From NCBI RefSeq assembly GCF_014230355.1, contig NZ_JACLAX010000024.1:1-33474 (forward strand): a DNA stretch of 33,474 nt, in the 5' to 3' direction. Within the stretch, counting starts at the first letter, position 1. Every line of letters begins with the position of its first letter. A model generated the notes under the pieces. It made no database searches and was not told where the DNA came from. It was given only the letters and a program-made list of their open reading frames with translations. Shown in pieces: positions 1 to 7,300 of this stretch. A program made the position numbers and the translations under genes. This stretch comes from Novosphingobium piscinae (GTDB lineage: Bacteria; Pseudomonadota; Alphaproteobacteria; Sphingomonadales; Sphingomonadaceae).

Positions 1-1707
1 CCCGCGCCCGCTCGCCCGGCGGCGGCGCCGGGTGCCGCGGCGGGGACTGCCGTGGTCCAGCCGCTGCCGGCGGCCGGGCCGGCCGCTGCCGCACCAGCCG
101 GCGCGATGGCGCTGCCGTCCAAGCTGCCCCCGCTCGAGACGCTCGCGGCGATGACCCCGGAGGAGCTCGAGGCAGCGCTCAACCTCAAGCCCAGCGATGA
201 CATTCCGCCCGCGGCACGGCGCGCGCTGACCCGCATCGGCGTGCTCGATGAGGGGGAGGGGGGGCTGCCCTACTGGCACCTCGGCCGGCAGGATCCGGTG
301 CTGGTGCGCACCGCGCTGGCGGCGAACCGCGGCCGGCTGGTGTCGCGCTGGGGCCATATTCTGCTGCGCCGCGCGCTGGCCTCGCGGCTCGATGCACCGG
401 CGGGCATGGACCCGGCCGAGTTCGCCGCCCTCCGCGCCGGGCTGCTGGTGCGGATGGGCGAGGGCGAGGCTGCCCGCGCCCTGGTCCAGGATATCGACAC
501 GGCCAATTTCGGGCCGCTACTGACCAGCGCCGCGCTCGACAGCTATGTCGCCACGGGTGACTTCACCGGGATCTGCCCGGCAGTGCAGTTGCAGGGGGCG
601 GGGAGCCGCGACAAGCCGTGGCAGGTGCTCGGCGCGATCTGCGACGCCTTTGCCGGTGAGGGCAGTCGCGGGCTCGCCTCGCTCGACCGGCTGACTTATT
701 ACGGGGCGATGCCGCGGGTCGACATGCTGCTCGCCCAGAAATACGCCGGGGCCGCGGGCAAGGGCCGCCGCGCGGTGACGATCGAGTGGAACGAGGTCAA
801 GGACATGACCCCATGGCGCTATGCCATGACCACCGCGATCGGGCTGCAGCCCCCGGCCGAGCTGCTGCGCCAGGCGGGTGACGGCTATGCCTTCATGGCC
901 GCGACCGCGCCCGCGCTGGGGCTCGAAGCCCGCGCTTCCGCCGCTGACCGCGCCGCGGCCAGCGGCATCCTGTCGAGCGCCGCGCTGGTCGATCTCTACG
1001 CCCAGATCTATGACAACGGCGATGCCAGCAGCGAGGCGGGTCGGCGCGCGGCGCGGCTGCGCGACGCCTATGCCGCGGCGACTGCCAGCGAGCGGGTCGC
1101 GGCGATCACCGCCTTGTGGGCCGACGAGGCCGATCCTGCGCTGCGGTTCGGCCGCCAGGTGCTCACCGCCTATGCCGCCGCCCGGGTCCCCGCCGCGGCG
1201 AGCCTGGCTGACGAGGCCGCGCCGCTGATCGCGGCGATGCTCGCCGCCGGGCTCGACCGCAACGCCGTGCGCTGGACCGGCGTGGTGCCGGTCGGCAGCG
1301 AGGCCTGGGCGCTGCTGGCGCTGGGCACAGCCGAGGCCGGGGCCGTCAGCGGCGGCGCGGTCGACGATTTCCATGCGCAGGACAACAGCGCCGAGCTGCG
1401 CAAGAGCCGGTTCCTCGTGGCCGGGCTGGCCGGGCTCGGCCGCCTGCCACTGTCCACTGCGCAGGACCTGGCCGGGAAGTATGGCTTCGTGCTCGATCGG
1501 CCGAGCCGCTGGACCCGCGCGATCGATCGCGCCGCCGAGTATCGCAACACCACCCTGGTCGCGCTGCTGGCCGGGCTGGGCATGCAGGGCACCGGCTGGG
1601 AGCGGATGACCGCGCGCAATCTCTATCACATCGTCGCGGCGCTCAACCGGGTTGGCCTGACCGCTGAAGCGCGGATGATTGCGGCCGAAGCGGTGGCGCG
1701 GGCTTGA
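1..1707 (+). CDS. Conserved protein of unknown function, alanine-rich (5' end outside window)
   Basis: The reading frame is open from the first base of the window, so the true start probably lies upstream; a GTG at 52 is the first possible internal start. I do not recognise a named family. The visible N-terminus is low-complexity Ala/Pro/Gly, as in a linker. The remainder is mostly amphipathic helical sequence rich in Ala, Leu and Arg, broken by short conserved-looking stretches such as PYWHLGR and ITALWADEADPALRFGRQVL. This would suit an alpha-solenoid or TPR-like fold, but that is inference. There are two cysteines close together (ICPAVQ and AICDAF). The TGA overlaps the TTG start of xerD by four bases, so the two genes are probably co-transcribed and translationally coupled. 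Codon use matches the neighbours. Confidence 0.8.
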   Translation, partial: PAPARPAAAPGAAAGTAVVQPLPAAGPAAAAPAGAMALPSKLPPLETLAAMTPEELEAALNLKPSDDIPPAARRALTRIGVLDEGEGGLPYWHLGRQDPVLVRTALAANRGRLVSRWGHILLRRALASRLDAPAGMDPAEFAALRAGLLVRMGEGEAARALVQDIDTANFGPLLTSAALDSYVATGDFTGICPAVQLQGAGSRDKPWQVLGAICDAFAGEGSRGLASLDRLTYYGAMPRVDMLLAQKYAGAAGKGRRAVTIEWNEVKDMTPWRYAMTTAIGLQPPAELLRQAGDGYAFMAATAPALGLEARASAADRAAASGILSSAALVDLYAQIYDNGDASSEAGRRAARLRDAYAAATASERVAAITALWADEADPALRFGRQVLTAYAAARVPAAASLADEAAPLIAAMLAAGLDRNAVRWTGVVPVGSEAWALLALGTAEAGAVSGGAVDDFHAQDNSAELRKSRFLVAGLAGLGRLPLSTAQDLAGKYGFVLDRPSRWTRAIDRAAEYRNTTLVALLAGLGMQGTGWERMTARNLYHIVAALNRVGLTAEARMIAAEAVARA

Positions 1708-2648
1708 ACCCCGCCGCCGATCCGGTCGACTCCTTCCTGGCGATGCTGGCCGCCGAGCGCGGCGCGGCTGCCAATACGCTTGCCGCCTATCGCCGCGATC
1801 TGGCCGGAGCCGCCGCAGCGCTGGGTGATCTGGCCGCGGCGGGCGAAGCAGAGCTGGCGCGGCTGGGCACCGCGTGGCGCGATTTGGCGCCGTCCAGCCT
1901 GGCGCGCAAGTGCTCGGCGCTGCGCCAGTTCTATGGCTTCCTGGTCGACGAAGGGTTGCGGCCGGACGATCCCAGCACGGCCTTGCCGCGGCCGCAGTTG
2001 CGTCGCCCGCTGCCGCGGCTGCTCGGTCATGCCGAGATCGCGGCCCTGTTCGCCCGCGCCGAGGAGGAGGCGGTCGCCGACCGGCCCGAGGGGCTGCGCC
2101 TGCTGGCCCTGCTCGAGATGCTCTACGGCTCGGGCCTGCGCGCCAGCGAGCTGGTCTCGCTGCCGCTGGCCGCGGTGCCGCGCGATGCCCCCTTCCTGAC
2201 CCTGACCGGCAAGGGCGGGCAGCAGCGCATGGTGCCGGTCAGCACCCGCGCGCGCCAGGCGCTGTCGCGCTGGCTGGCAGTGCGGGTGGCTCCGGACACT
2301 GGCCTGGCGGCGCGCATGCTGTTCCCCTCGCGCGGGGAGAAGGGCCACCTCACGCGGGTGCGGCTGTTCCAGCTGCTGCGCGACCTGGCCCTCCGTGCCG
2401 GACTGGCCCCGGAAAAGGTGTCGCCGCATGTCCTGCGCCACGCCTTCGCCACCCACCTGCTCGAGGGCGGGGCCGACATTCGCGTGCTCCAGGCCCTGCT
2501 CGGCCATGCCGACATCGCCACGACCCAGATCTACACCCATGTCGATTCAGCCCGGCTGGTCGAACTGGTAAACCGCCGCCATCCACTCGCCCTCGGTCCG
2601 GGGAAAGCCGCGGCTGATTCGCTTGCCGAGACCGCACCACGCGATTAA
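1704..2648 (+). CDS. xerD: Site-specific tyrosine recombinase XerD
   Basis: XerD acts with XerC at dif to resolve chromosome dimers at division. The 314-residue protein has the N-terminal core-binding domain (about 8-90, with AYRRDL at 28-33) and the C-terminal catalytic domain. All catalytic positions are visible: R146 (GLRASEL), K170 (TGKGG), H242 and R245 (HVLRH), H268 (LLGHADI) and the tyrosine nucleophile Y277 (IYTHV). The length is normal for XerC/D. The TTG at 1704 was chosen because it gives a normal XerD N-terminus and a TTGA overlap with the preceding gene; the next in-frame ATG would cut into the first helix. Position beside accA and general similarity favour XerD over XerC, but the two cannot be fully separated by eye. 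Nothing suggests a mobile-element integrase. Confidence 0.9.
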   Translation: MNPAADPVDSFLAMLAAERGAAANTLAAYRRDLAGAAAALGDLAAAGEAELARLGTAWRDLAPSSLARKCSALRQFYGFLVDEGLRPDDPSTALPRPQLRRPLPRLLGHAEIAALFARAEEEAVADRPEGLRLLALLEMLYGSGLRASELVSLPLAAVPRDAPFLTLTGKGGQQRMVPVSTRARQALSRWLAVRVAPDTGLAARMLFPSRGEKGHLTRVRLFQLLRDLALRAGLAPEKVSPHVLRHAFATHLLEGGADIRVLQALLGHADIATTQIYTHVDSARLVELVNRRHPLALGPGKAAADSLAETAPRD

Positions 2649-2658
2649 GTCGCGCCGG

Positions 2659-3603
2659 ATGATCTCCTTTCTCGAATTCGAAAAGCCGGTGGCCGCGCTC
2701 GAGGCCCGCATCGCCGAGCTGCGCGCCACGGCCGCCGATGGCGACATCGATCTCGCCCATGAGATCGAGCGGCTCGAAAAGAAAAGCGCCGCGCTGCTGG
2801 CCAGCACCTATGCGGCGCTGACGCCGTGGCAGAAGACCCAGGTGGCGCGCCATCCTTCGCGCCCGCACTTCGCCGATTTCGTCGCCCATGCCTTCACCGA
2901 CTTCATGCCGCTGGGCGGTGACCGGCGCTTCGGGGACGACCGCGCGATCATTGGCGGTTTCGCGCGCCTGGGCAAGCGCCGGGTCATGCTGATCGGCCAT
3001 GAAAAGGGCCACGATACCCACAGCCGCATCCGCCACAACTTCGGGATGGGCAAGCCGGAGGGCTACCGCAAGGCGATCCGCCTGATGGAGCTGGCTGGAC
3101 GCTTCGGTCTGCCGGTAGTGACCCTGGTCGACACCTCGGGCGCGTTCCCGGGGGTCGAGGCCGAGGAGCGCGGCCAGGCCGAGGCGATCGCCCGCTCGAC
3201 CGAGGCCTGCCTGGCGCTTGAGGTGCCGATGGTGGCGGCGATCGTAGGCGAGGGTGGTTCAGGCGGCGCCGTGGCGCTGGCCAGTGCCGAACGCGTGCTG
3301 ATGCTCGAACACGCGGTCTATTCGGTGATCTCGCCCGAGGGCGCCTCCTCGATCCTGTGGCGCACCGCCGATCGCGCGCCCGATGCGGCCGAGGCGATGA
3401 AGGTGACCGCGCAGGACCTGCTGCGCCTGAAGGTGATCGACCGGATCGTGGCCGAGCCGGTGGGCGGGGCGCACCGCGATCCCGCGGGCACGGCCCAGGC
3501 CCTGGGCCAGGCGATCGGCGAGGAGCTGGATGCTCTGGCCCGGCGCAAGCCAGCCGATCTGCTGCGTCTGCGCGAGGAACGCTTTCTCGCCATCGGGGGC
3601 TGA
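2659..3603 (+). CDS. accA: Acetyl-CoA carboxylase carboxyltransferase subunit alpha
   Basis: AccA pairs with AccD to form the carboxyltransferase that moves CO2 from biotinylated AccB to acetyl-CoA, giving malonyl-CoA for fatty-acid synthesis. The 314-residue protein starts with the family hallmark MISFLEFEKP, which fixes the ATG at 2659; the frame stays open upstream to 2623 but that part is not conserved. Core crotonase-like motifs are present: HEKGHDT (114-120), FGMGKPEGYRKA (128-139), VDTSGAFPG (157-165) and GEGGSGGA (197-204). There is no zinc finger, as expected for the alpha subunit. It begins 10 bases after xerD, is probably in the same transcript, and is closed by the hairpin at 3664-3693. 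Confidence 0.96.
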   Translation: MISFLEFEKPVAALEARIAELRATAADGDIDLAHEIERLEKKSAALLASTYAALTPWQKTQVARHPSRPHFADFVAHAFTDFMPLGGDRRFGDDRAIIGGFARLGKRRVMLIGHEKGHDTHSRIRHNFGMGKPEGYRKAIRLMELAGRFGLPVVTLVDTSGAFPGVEAEERGQAEAIARSTEACLALEVPMVAAIVGEGGSGGAVALASAERVLMLEHAVYSVISPEGASSILWRTADRAPDAAEAMKVTAQDLLRLKVIDRIVAEPVGGAHRDPAGTAQALGQAIGEELDALARRKPADLLRLREERFLAIGG

Positions 3604-3663
3604 CGCTTGCGCTGATCGTCGCGCGATCCGCGCGGCCCCTCTTCCGTGGTAAAGCCCATAGCA

Positions 3664-3693
3664 AACGGGCGGCAGGTTGCCCTGCCGCCCGTT
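3664..3693. terminator. Strong hairpin, probable terminator between accA and flp
   Basis: A perfect 13-bp inverted repeat (AACGGGCGGCAGG and its complement) surrounds a TTGC loop. It lies 60 bases after accA and 26 bases beyond the stop of the convergent flp gene, so it can serve both strands. The T-tract is poor on the plus strand (GTTCTGTGT), so efficiency is uncertain. Confidence 0.75.
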
Positions 3694-3718
3694 CTGTGTC
3701 TGGACTTTCGTCCGCCGA

Positions 3719-3892
3719 TTAGGCGTTGGCAGCCTGCAGCTGCGACGAGGTCTTCTGGAAGGTGGTGTTGAGCTGCGAGCCCAGACCCGAAACGGTGGTC
3801 ATCACGGCAACGGCGATGAGGGCGGCGATCAGGCCGTACTCGATCGCGGTGGCGCCAGCTTCGTCGCGGATCAGCTTGCTGAAGAAGGTCAT
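3719..3892 (-). CDS. Flp/Fap-type pilin (tight-adherence pilus subunit)
   Basis: The 57-residue product starts MTFFSKLIRDEAGATAIEYG and continues into a hydrophobic helix (about 19-34). This is the Flp prepilin signature: a short positively charged leader, cleavage by the TadV/CpaA prepilin peptidase after G13, then a mature protein with Glu at +5 (E18) and Tyr at +6 (Y19) before the membrane helix. Flp subunits are extruded through the Tad/Cpa type IVc machinery for surface adhesion. The start is supported by an AGGAG element about eight bases upstream. No tad/cpa assembly genes are in the window. A second, diverged pilin gene lies 115 bases upstream on the same strand. It shares the bidirectional terminator with accA. 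Confidence 0.9.
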   Translation of the reverse strand: MTFFSKLIRDEAGATAIEYGLIAALIAVAVMTTVSGLGSQLNTTFQKTSSQLQAANA

Positions 3893-4007
3893 ATCTAGTC
3901 TCCTGGTTGGCAGTCTTGTTACCCGGCTCTTCCCGTCCCACCGGTCTGAGCTGTTTTCGAACTATCAGTGAGGTCTTGCGAAAAGGTTAAGCGGATCGGC
4001 TATGGAT

Positions 4008-4187
4008 TTAGGCCGCCGTAGCGTTCTGCATGGTCGTATTGACGCGGGTCCACATGCTGTTGGTCTCCGAAGCCACGCCCTGTACGGTCGCCATGATCGC
4101 GAAGAACAGCATGGCGCAGAGCACCGCGTATTCGACCACGGTCGCCCCCTTCCGGTCTCGCAGCAGATGCTTCAAGGTACGCAACAT
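4008..4187 (-). CDS. Second, diverged Flp-like pilin
   Basis: This 59-residue product begins with a basic leader (MLRTLKHLLRDRKG) followed by GATVVEYAVLCAMLFFAI. The Flp/type IVb hallmark is intact: cleavage predicted after G14, Glu at +5 (E19), Tyr at +6 (Y20), then a hydrophobic helix (about 21-37). The mature part differs clearly from the neighbouring pilin: it has a cysteine inside the membrane helix (C24), two Trp/Met-containing polar turns, and no Gly-rich hinge. It could be a second major subunit, a minor pilin or a pseudopilin. The Shine-Dalgarno sequence is weak (GGGGG about 10 bases upstream), which would fit lower expression than the other pilin. Confidence 0.82.
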   Translation of the reverse strand: MLRTLKHLLRDRKGATVVEYAVLCAMLFFAIMATVQGVASETNSMWTRVNTTMQNATAA

Positions 4188-4346
4188 GATCGGATCAGCC
4201 CCCGCTGCACGTCTTTCTTCCGCAGGCTTCGCACAAGTTTCCTTACTGCGGAGTTATCGTCCGGGGTTTCCCGGTGCGTTAGGGATGATCGGGCCGGTCT
4301 TGCCGGACCCGCCCATGGCGGCGACGCGGCCGTGACGGTAGCTGGC

Positions 4347-4769
4347 ATGACCGGAGCGGCCGGGCCGGCGCCGGCCCTGTTGGTGGTGGCCGCCGCGCTG
4401 CTCGACCCGCTGGACCGGGTCTGCCTGCAGCAGCGCCCGCGCGACAAGCGGCACGGCGGCCTCTGGGAGTTTCCCGGCGGCAAGGTCGAGCCGGGTGAGG
4501 ACCCCGCCGCCGCGCTGTGCCGCGAGCTGGTCGAGGAGCTGGGCGTGGCGGTGTTGCCGAACGACTGCGTGCCCTGCGGTTTCGCAGCGGCGCCGGAACT
4601 GGTCATCCTGCTCTACGCGGTGCGACGGTGGGAGGGGACGGTCACCGGGCTCGAGGCCGAGGGGGTCACCTGGCTCGCGCCCGCCATGGCGACCGGTCTG
4701 GCCATGCCTCCGCTCGACTATCCGCTTGTCCGCCAGCTCCAGCAGCTTCTCGTCCATCGCATCATTTAG
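4347..4769 (+). CDS. mutT: MutT-like Nudix hydrolase (8-oxo-dGTP diphosphatase type)
   Basis: The 140-residue protein carries a complete Nudix box at 45-67: G45, five residues, E51, seven residues, R59-E60-L61-x-E63-E64-x-G66-V67, preceded by HGGLWEFPGG. This, with QQRPRDKRHGG upstream, is typical of MutT, which hydrolyses 8-oxo-dGTP and prevents A:T to C:G transversions. The size matches MutT (about 130 residues). The ATG at 4347 places the first beta strand (ALLVVAAALLD) near the N-terminus; a GTG at 4332 is an alternative. The frame stays open further upstream, but that part overlaps the second pilin gene and has no coding character. It stands alone between divergently transcribed pilin genes and tRNA-Arg. 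Other (deoxy)nucleoside triphosphates remain possible substrates. Confidence 0.85.
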   Translation: MTGAAGPAPALLVVAAALLDPLDRVCLQQRPRDKRHGGLWEFPGGKVEPGEDPAAALCRELVEELGVAVLPNDCVPCGFAAAPELVILLYAVRRWEGTVTGLEAEGVTWLAPAMATGLAMPPLDYPLVRQLQQLLVHRII

Positions 4770-4815
4770 GCATTGCCAAGCCTCGCGCTCTGTCCTAATG
4801 GCGCCGCTCCCGAGG

Positions 4816-4892
4816 GCGCCCGTAGCTCAGCTGGATAGAGCATCAGACTACGAATCTGAGGGTCGGACGTTCGAATCGTTCCGGGCGCGCCA
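4816..4892 (+). tRNA. tRNA-Arg (anticodon ACG)
   Basis: A full cloverleaf of 77 bases: acceptor GCGCCCG pairs with CGGGCGC, then discriminator G and an encoded CCA. The D-arm holds AGCTCAGCTGGATAGAGC. The anticodon stem TCAGA/TCTGA encloses CTACGAA, giving anticodon ACG (A34 is expected to be edited to inosine by TadA, reading CGU/CGC/CGA). The T-arm has GTTCGAATC. A strong terminator starts nine bases downstream. Confidence 0.97.
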
Positions 4893-4900
4893 GGGACAAG

Positions 4901-4933
4901 ACCCCGGAAACCGACGGGTTTCCGGGGTTTTTT
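4901..4933 (+). terminator. Intrinsic terminator of tRNA-Arg
   Basis: A perfect 12-bp stem (ACCCCGGAAACC with GGTTTCCGGGGT) closes a GACG tetraloop and is followed by a run of six T (4928-4933). This is the clearest rho-independent terminator in the window. Confidence 0.95.
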
Positions 4934-4998
4934 AATGCCCGGTTCCGACGCGGCGCGGCCGTGGCAAGCGGGGCTGCTGCCAGCGGACGGACCCGACC

Positions 4999-5097
4999 AT
5001 GACCTCCCACCCGGCACCGCCCGCGCGCGTCAATGGCCTCACGCTGGCTCGCGACGATCTGCCCGCACTGGCCGCGCTTGGGCTCAGGTTCGGTTAG
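4999..5097 (+). CDS. Possible 32-codon leader ORF ahead of the SRAP-like gene
   Basis: An ATG at 4999 with a GGACGG element a few bases upstream opens a 32-residue frame starting MTSHPAPPARVNGLTLARDD and ending at a TAG (5095-5097), two bases before the GTG proposed as start of the next gene. The spacing would suit translational coupling. Alternatively it is an N-terminal extension of the SRAP-like protein cut off by a frameshift, or simply chance. I recognise no homologue. Confidence 0.25.
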   Translation: MTSHPAPPARVNGLTLARDDLPALAALGLRFG

Positions 5098-5099
5098 CC

Positions 5100-5609
5100 G
5101 TGCCGCCCGCCTATGCCCTCGATGCCGCGGCGGTTGCGGTCGGCCGGGCGCTGCAAGCCGATGTTGGCGCGGATCCCTGGTCCGGCGGCGAGGTCCAGCC
5201 CGGTGGCTATGCCCCGGTCATCGTTGCCGACGGGGGCGGCGGGCGGCAGCTGGTACCGCGGCTATGGGGCGTGCCGCCTCCGCCACGGCGCGAACATCTG
5301 GTGCCCTTCGTGCGCAACCTTGACAGCCCGTTCTGGATCGGCGTGCTGCGCCACCGCCAGTTCCGTTGTCTGGTCCCGCTCACGCGGTTCCGCCGTGGCA
5401 GCCAATGGTGGGAGCCCGCTGGCGGCGCGATCAGCGCCTGTGCCGGGCTCTGGCGCGATTCCGAGATCCCCAGCTTTGCGCTGCTGACCAGCGGCGAACC
5501 GGCCGGCCTGCCGGTGGTCCTGGCACCCGCGGCGATGGAGGTCTGGCTCCATGCCGACATCCGCCTGGCCCGCTCGCTGGTCGAGGCTGGGTCCGCGGCG
5601 GGCCGCTAG
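5100..5609 (+). CDS. SRAP-family (YedK/HMCES-like) protein lacking catalytic residues
   Basis: SRAP proteins protect abasic sites in single-stranded DNA by a covalent link through Cys2. The 169-residue product from GTG 5100 matches my memory of alphaproteobacterial SRAP proteins: YAPVIV, RLWGVPPPP, VRNLDSPFW (71-79), RCLVPLTRF (89-97), AGLWRD (115-120), SFALLT (125-130) and LPVVLAP (137-143). However, position 2 is Pro (MCNxY/MCGRY becomes VPPAY), the Asn of NVRNL is Phe70, the Glu of the F-x-E-W motif is replaced (R98-R99), and the His before MPV is gone. The frame is open back to 4935, inside the tRNA terminator, but that extension has no family similarity. It is either a diverged pseudoenzyme or a decaying gene. 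Homology is fairly secure; the start is not. Confidence 0.7.
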   Translation: MPPAYALDAAAVAVGRALQADVGADPWSGGEVQPGGYAPVIVADGGGGRQLVPRLWGVPPPPRREHLVPFVRNLDSPFWIGVLRHRQFRCLVPLTRFRRGSQWWEPAGGAISACAGLWRDSEIPSFALLTSGEPAGLPVVLAPAAMEVWLHADIRLARSLVEAGSAAGR

Positions 5610-5698
5610 ACCTTCGGTCCGGGCTGCTCTGGCAACCGGGCCGCTTTATCCTCGTCCGCGGGGCGCTCTGCTCCCCTGTCCCTGAAACCGTCCGTTCC

Positions 5699-5723
5699 GG
5701 AACGCGATGATCGGCGCAGCGTT
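5699..5723 (+). promoter_or_regulatory. Predicted EcfG (general stress sigma factor) promoter
   Basis: GGAAC (5699-5703), exactly 16 bases, then CGTT (5720-5723), 26 bases before the ATG of the phospholipase D-like gene. GGAAC-N16/17-CGTT is the known consensus for the alphaproteobacterial extracytoplasmic sigma factor EcfG, controlled by PhyR-NepR. The match to both boxes is perfect and the placement is right. Use in vivo is inferred. Confidence 0.7.
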
Positions 5724-5749
5724 TTGCCATGGGGCCCCATCGCGGATAG

Positions 5750-7285
5750 ATGCCAATTGTGACGAGCACGCGCGAGGCCAGCAGCGAGACCGCGGACGGG
5801 GAGGGCGGCAGCGCTGCGCCCGGGGTCTGGCGCTTCGCCCGGGCGAGCCGCGCCCACGTGGTGGTCGACGCCGCCGACTACTTCCTGCTGATGCAGCAGG
5901 CGATGCTGCGCGCGCGGCAGCGGATCATGCTGATCGGCTGGGACTTCGATACCCGGATGCGGCTGGGGCCGGGACGCCGCTGGTGGAGCCGGCCGAGCCG
6001 CAGCCGCTGTCCCGCCCGGCTGGGTCCCTTCGTGGTGTGGCTCGCGAACCGGACGCCGGGCCTCCAGGTGCGCGTGTTGAAATGGAACTTCGGAGCGCTC
6101 AAGTTCGTGTTCCGTGGGACGATGATCTTTGATCTGATCCGCTGGTTCTGGCACCCGGCGATCGACTTCAAGTTCGACGCCACCCATCCGCTGGGGTGCA
6201 GCCATCACCAGAAGATCGTGGTGATCGACGATCGCTTTGCGGTCTGCGGCGGGATCGACATGACCAGCGACCGCTGGGACACGCCCGAGCATCGCGAGCA
6301 CGATCCGCGCCGCCGCGGCCCGGGCCGCCGGCTCTACGATCCGTGGCACGATGTGACCACCCTGGTCGAGGGTGAGGCCGCGGCGGCGCTGGGCGACCTT
6401 GGCCGCGCACGCTGGCAGCGGGCCGGCGGCGTGCCGCTGGCACCTTGCGCAGCGCAGCCCGACTCGGCGTGGCCACCCCGGCTCGAGGCCGAGTTCCGCG
6501 ATGTCGAGATCGGCATCGCGCGCACCTCGGCCGGGTGGGGCGGCTATCCCGAGGTGCGCGAGGTCGAAACGCTGTTCGTGGCGCACATCGCCCGGGCGAA
6601 GCGTTTCATCTATGCCGAAAGCCAGTACTTCGCCTCGCGCCGGGTGGCCGAGGCGCTGGCCGCCCGCCTCGCGGCGCCCGATCCGCCCGAGGTGGTGCTG
6701 ATCAATCCGGCCAGCGCGCATGGCTGGCTGGAACAGGCAGCCATGGACGGGGCGCGGGTGCGCCTGCTCCACGCCATTGCCGAGCACGATCTAGCCCGGC
6801 GGCTTAGGGTCTTTGTGCCGTATTCCGGCGCCAAGCCCATCTACGTACACGCCAAACTCATGATCGTGGACGACGAGATCCTGCGGATCGGATCGGCCAA
6901 TTTGAACAACCGGTCGATGGGACTGGATAGCGAGGCAGACATGTTCATCGATGCCGCGCGACCCGCCAATGACCGTCCCGACGTGCGGGCGGCGATCACC
7001 GCCCTGCGGCACCGGCTCCTGGCCGAACATTGCGGACTTGCTCCGGCGGCAGTTGCAGGGCTGAGTAAAGCCGCAGGTTCGATGGGCGCGATGATCGATC
7101 GCCTGCCGCGTTCGCCCAGGCGGCTCGAGGCTTTTGACTTGCGTCCGTTGAGCGATGCTGAAAAGGCGATCGCGGATAGCGCGATGCTGGATCCGGAACG
7201 GCCCGAAGATCTGTTTGAGCCGATCTCCCGGGGGCGTGTCGGGGGACTGTTTCGCAGGGGCGGACTGCTCCACCGACCGCGCTAG
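5750..7285 (+). CDS. Phospholipase D-like protein with two HKD motifs
   Basis: This 511-residue protein belongs to the phospholipase D superfamily. Both HKD motifs are intact: H153-x-K155-x4-D160 (HHQKIVVIDD, followed by GGIDMTSDRWD) and H367-x-K369-x4-D374 (VHAKLMIVDDEI, followed by GSANLNNRSM). Each half contributes one motif to a shared active site with a phospho-histidine intermediate. It likely transfers or hydrolyses phosphatidyl groups, as phospholipase D or a cardiolipin-synthase-like enzyme. It lacks the two N-terminal membrane helices of ClsA-type synthases, and the N-terminal 30 residues are polar, so I expect a soluble or peripheral protein. The C-terminal 100 residues are charged and family-specific. 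An EcfG-type promoter directly upstream suggests induction in general stress. folE follows after 15 bases. Confidence 0.9.
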   Translation: MPIVTSTREASSETADGEGGSAAPGVWRFARASRAHVVVDAADYFLLMQQAMLRARQRIMLIGWDFDTRMRLGPGRRWWSRPSRSRCPARLGPFVVWLANRTPGLQVRVLKWNFGALKFVFRGTMIFDLIRWFWHPAIDFKFDATHPLGCSHHQKIVVIDDRFAVCGGIDMTSDRWDTPEHREHDPRRRGPGRRLYDPWHDVTTLVEGEAAAALGDLGRARWQRAGGVPLAPCAAQPDSAWPPRLEAEFRDVEIGIARTSAGWGGYPEVREVETLFVAHIARAKRFIYAESQYFASRRVAEALAARLAAPDPPEVVLINPASAHGWLEQAAMDGARVRLLHAIAEHDLARRLRVFVPYSGAKPIYVHAKLMIVDDEILRIGSANLNNRSMGLDSEADMFIDAARPANDRPDVRAAITALRHRLLAEHCGLAPAAVAGLSKAAGSMGAMIDRLPRSPRRLEAFDLRPLSDAEKAIADSAMLDPERPEDLFEPISRGRVGGLFRRGGLLHRPR

Positions 7286-7300
7286 AATGAGGCAATGACC

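Noticed and set aside
1704..2648. Integrase of a genomic island beside tRNA-Arg
   Set aside because: The recombinase is a normal XerD in a core-gene context, 2 kb from the tRNA, and there is no repeat of the tRNA 3' end or other mobile gene.
4002..4346. N-terminal extension of the MutT-like protein
   Set aside because: The frame is open, but it overlaps the minus-strand Flp-like pilin, has no Nudix-family similarity, and would put the first conserved strand over 110 residues into the protein.
5750..7285. Assignment as a classical cardiolipin synthase ClsA
   Set aside because: Both HKD motifs are present, but the two N-terminal membrane helices of ClsA are missing, so only a general phospholipase D-like call is made.
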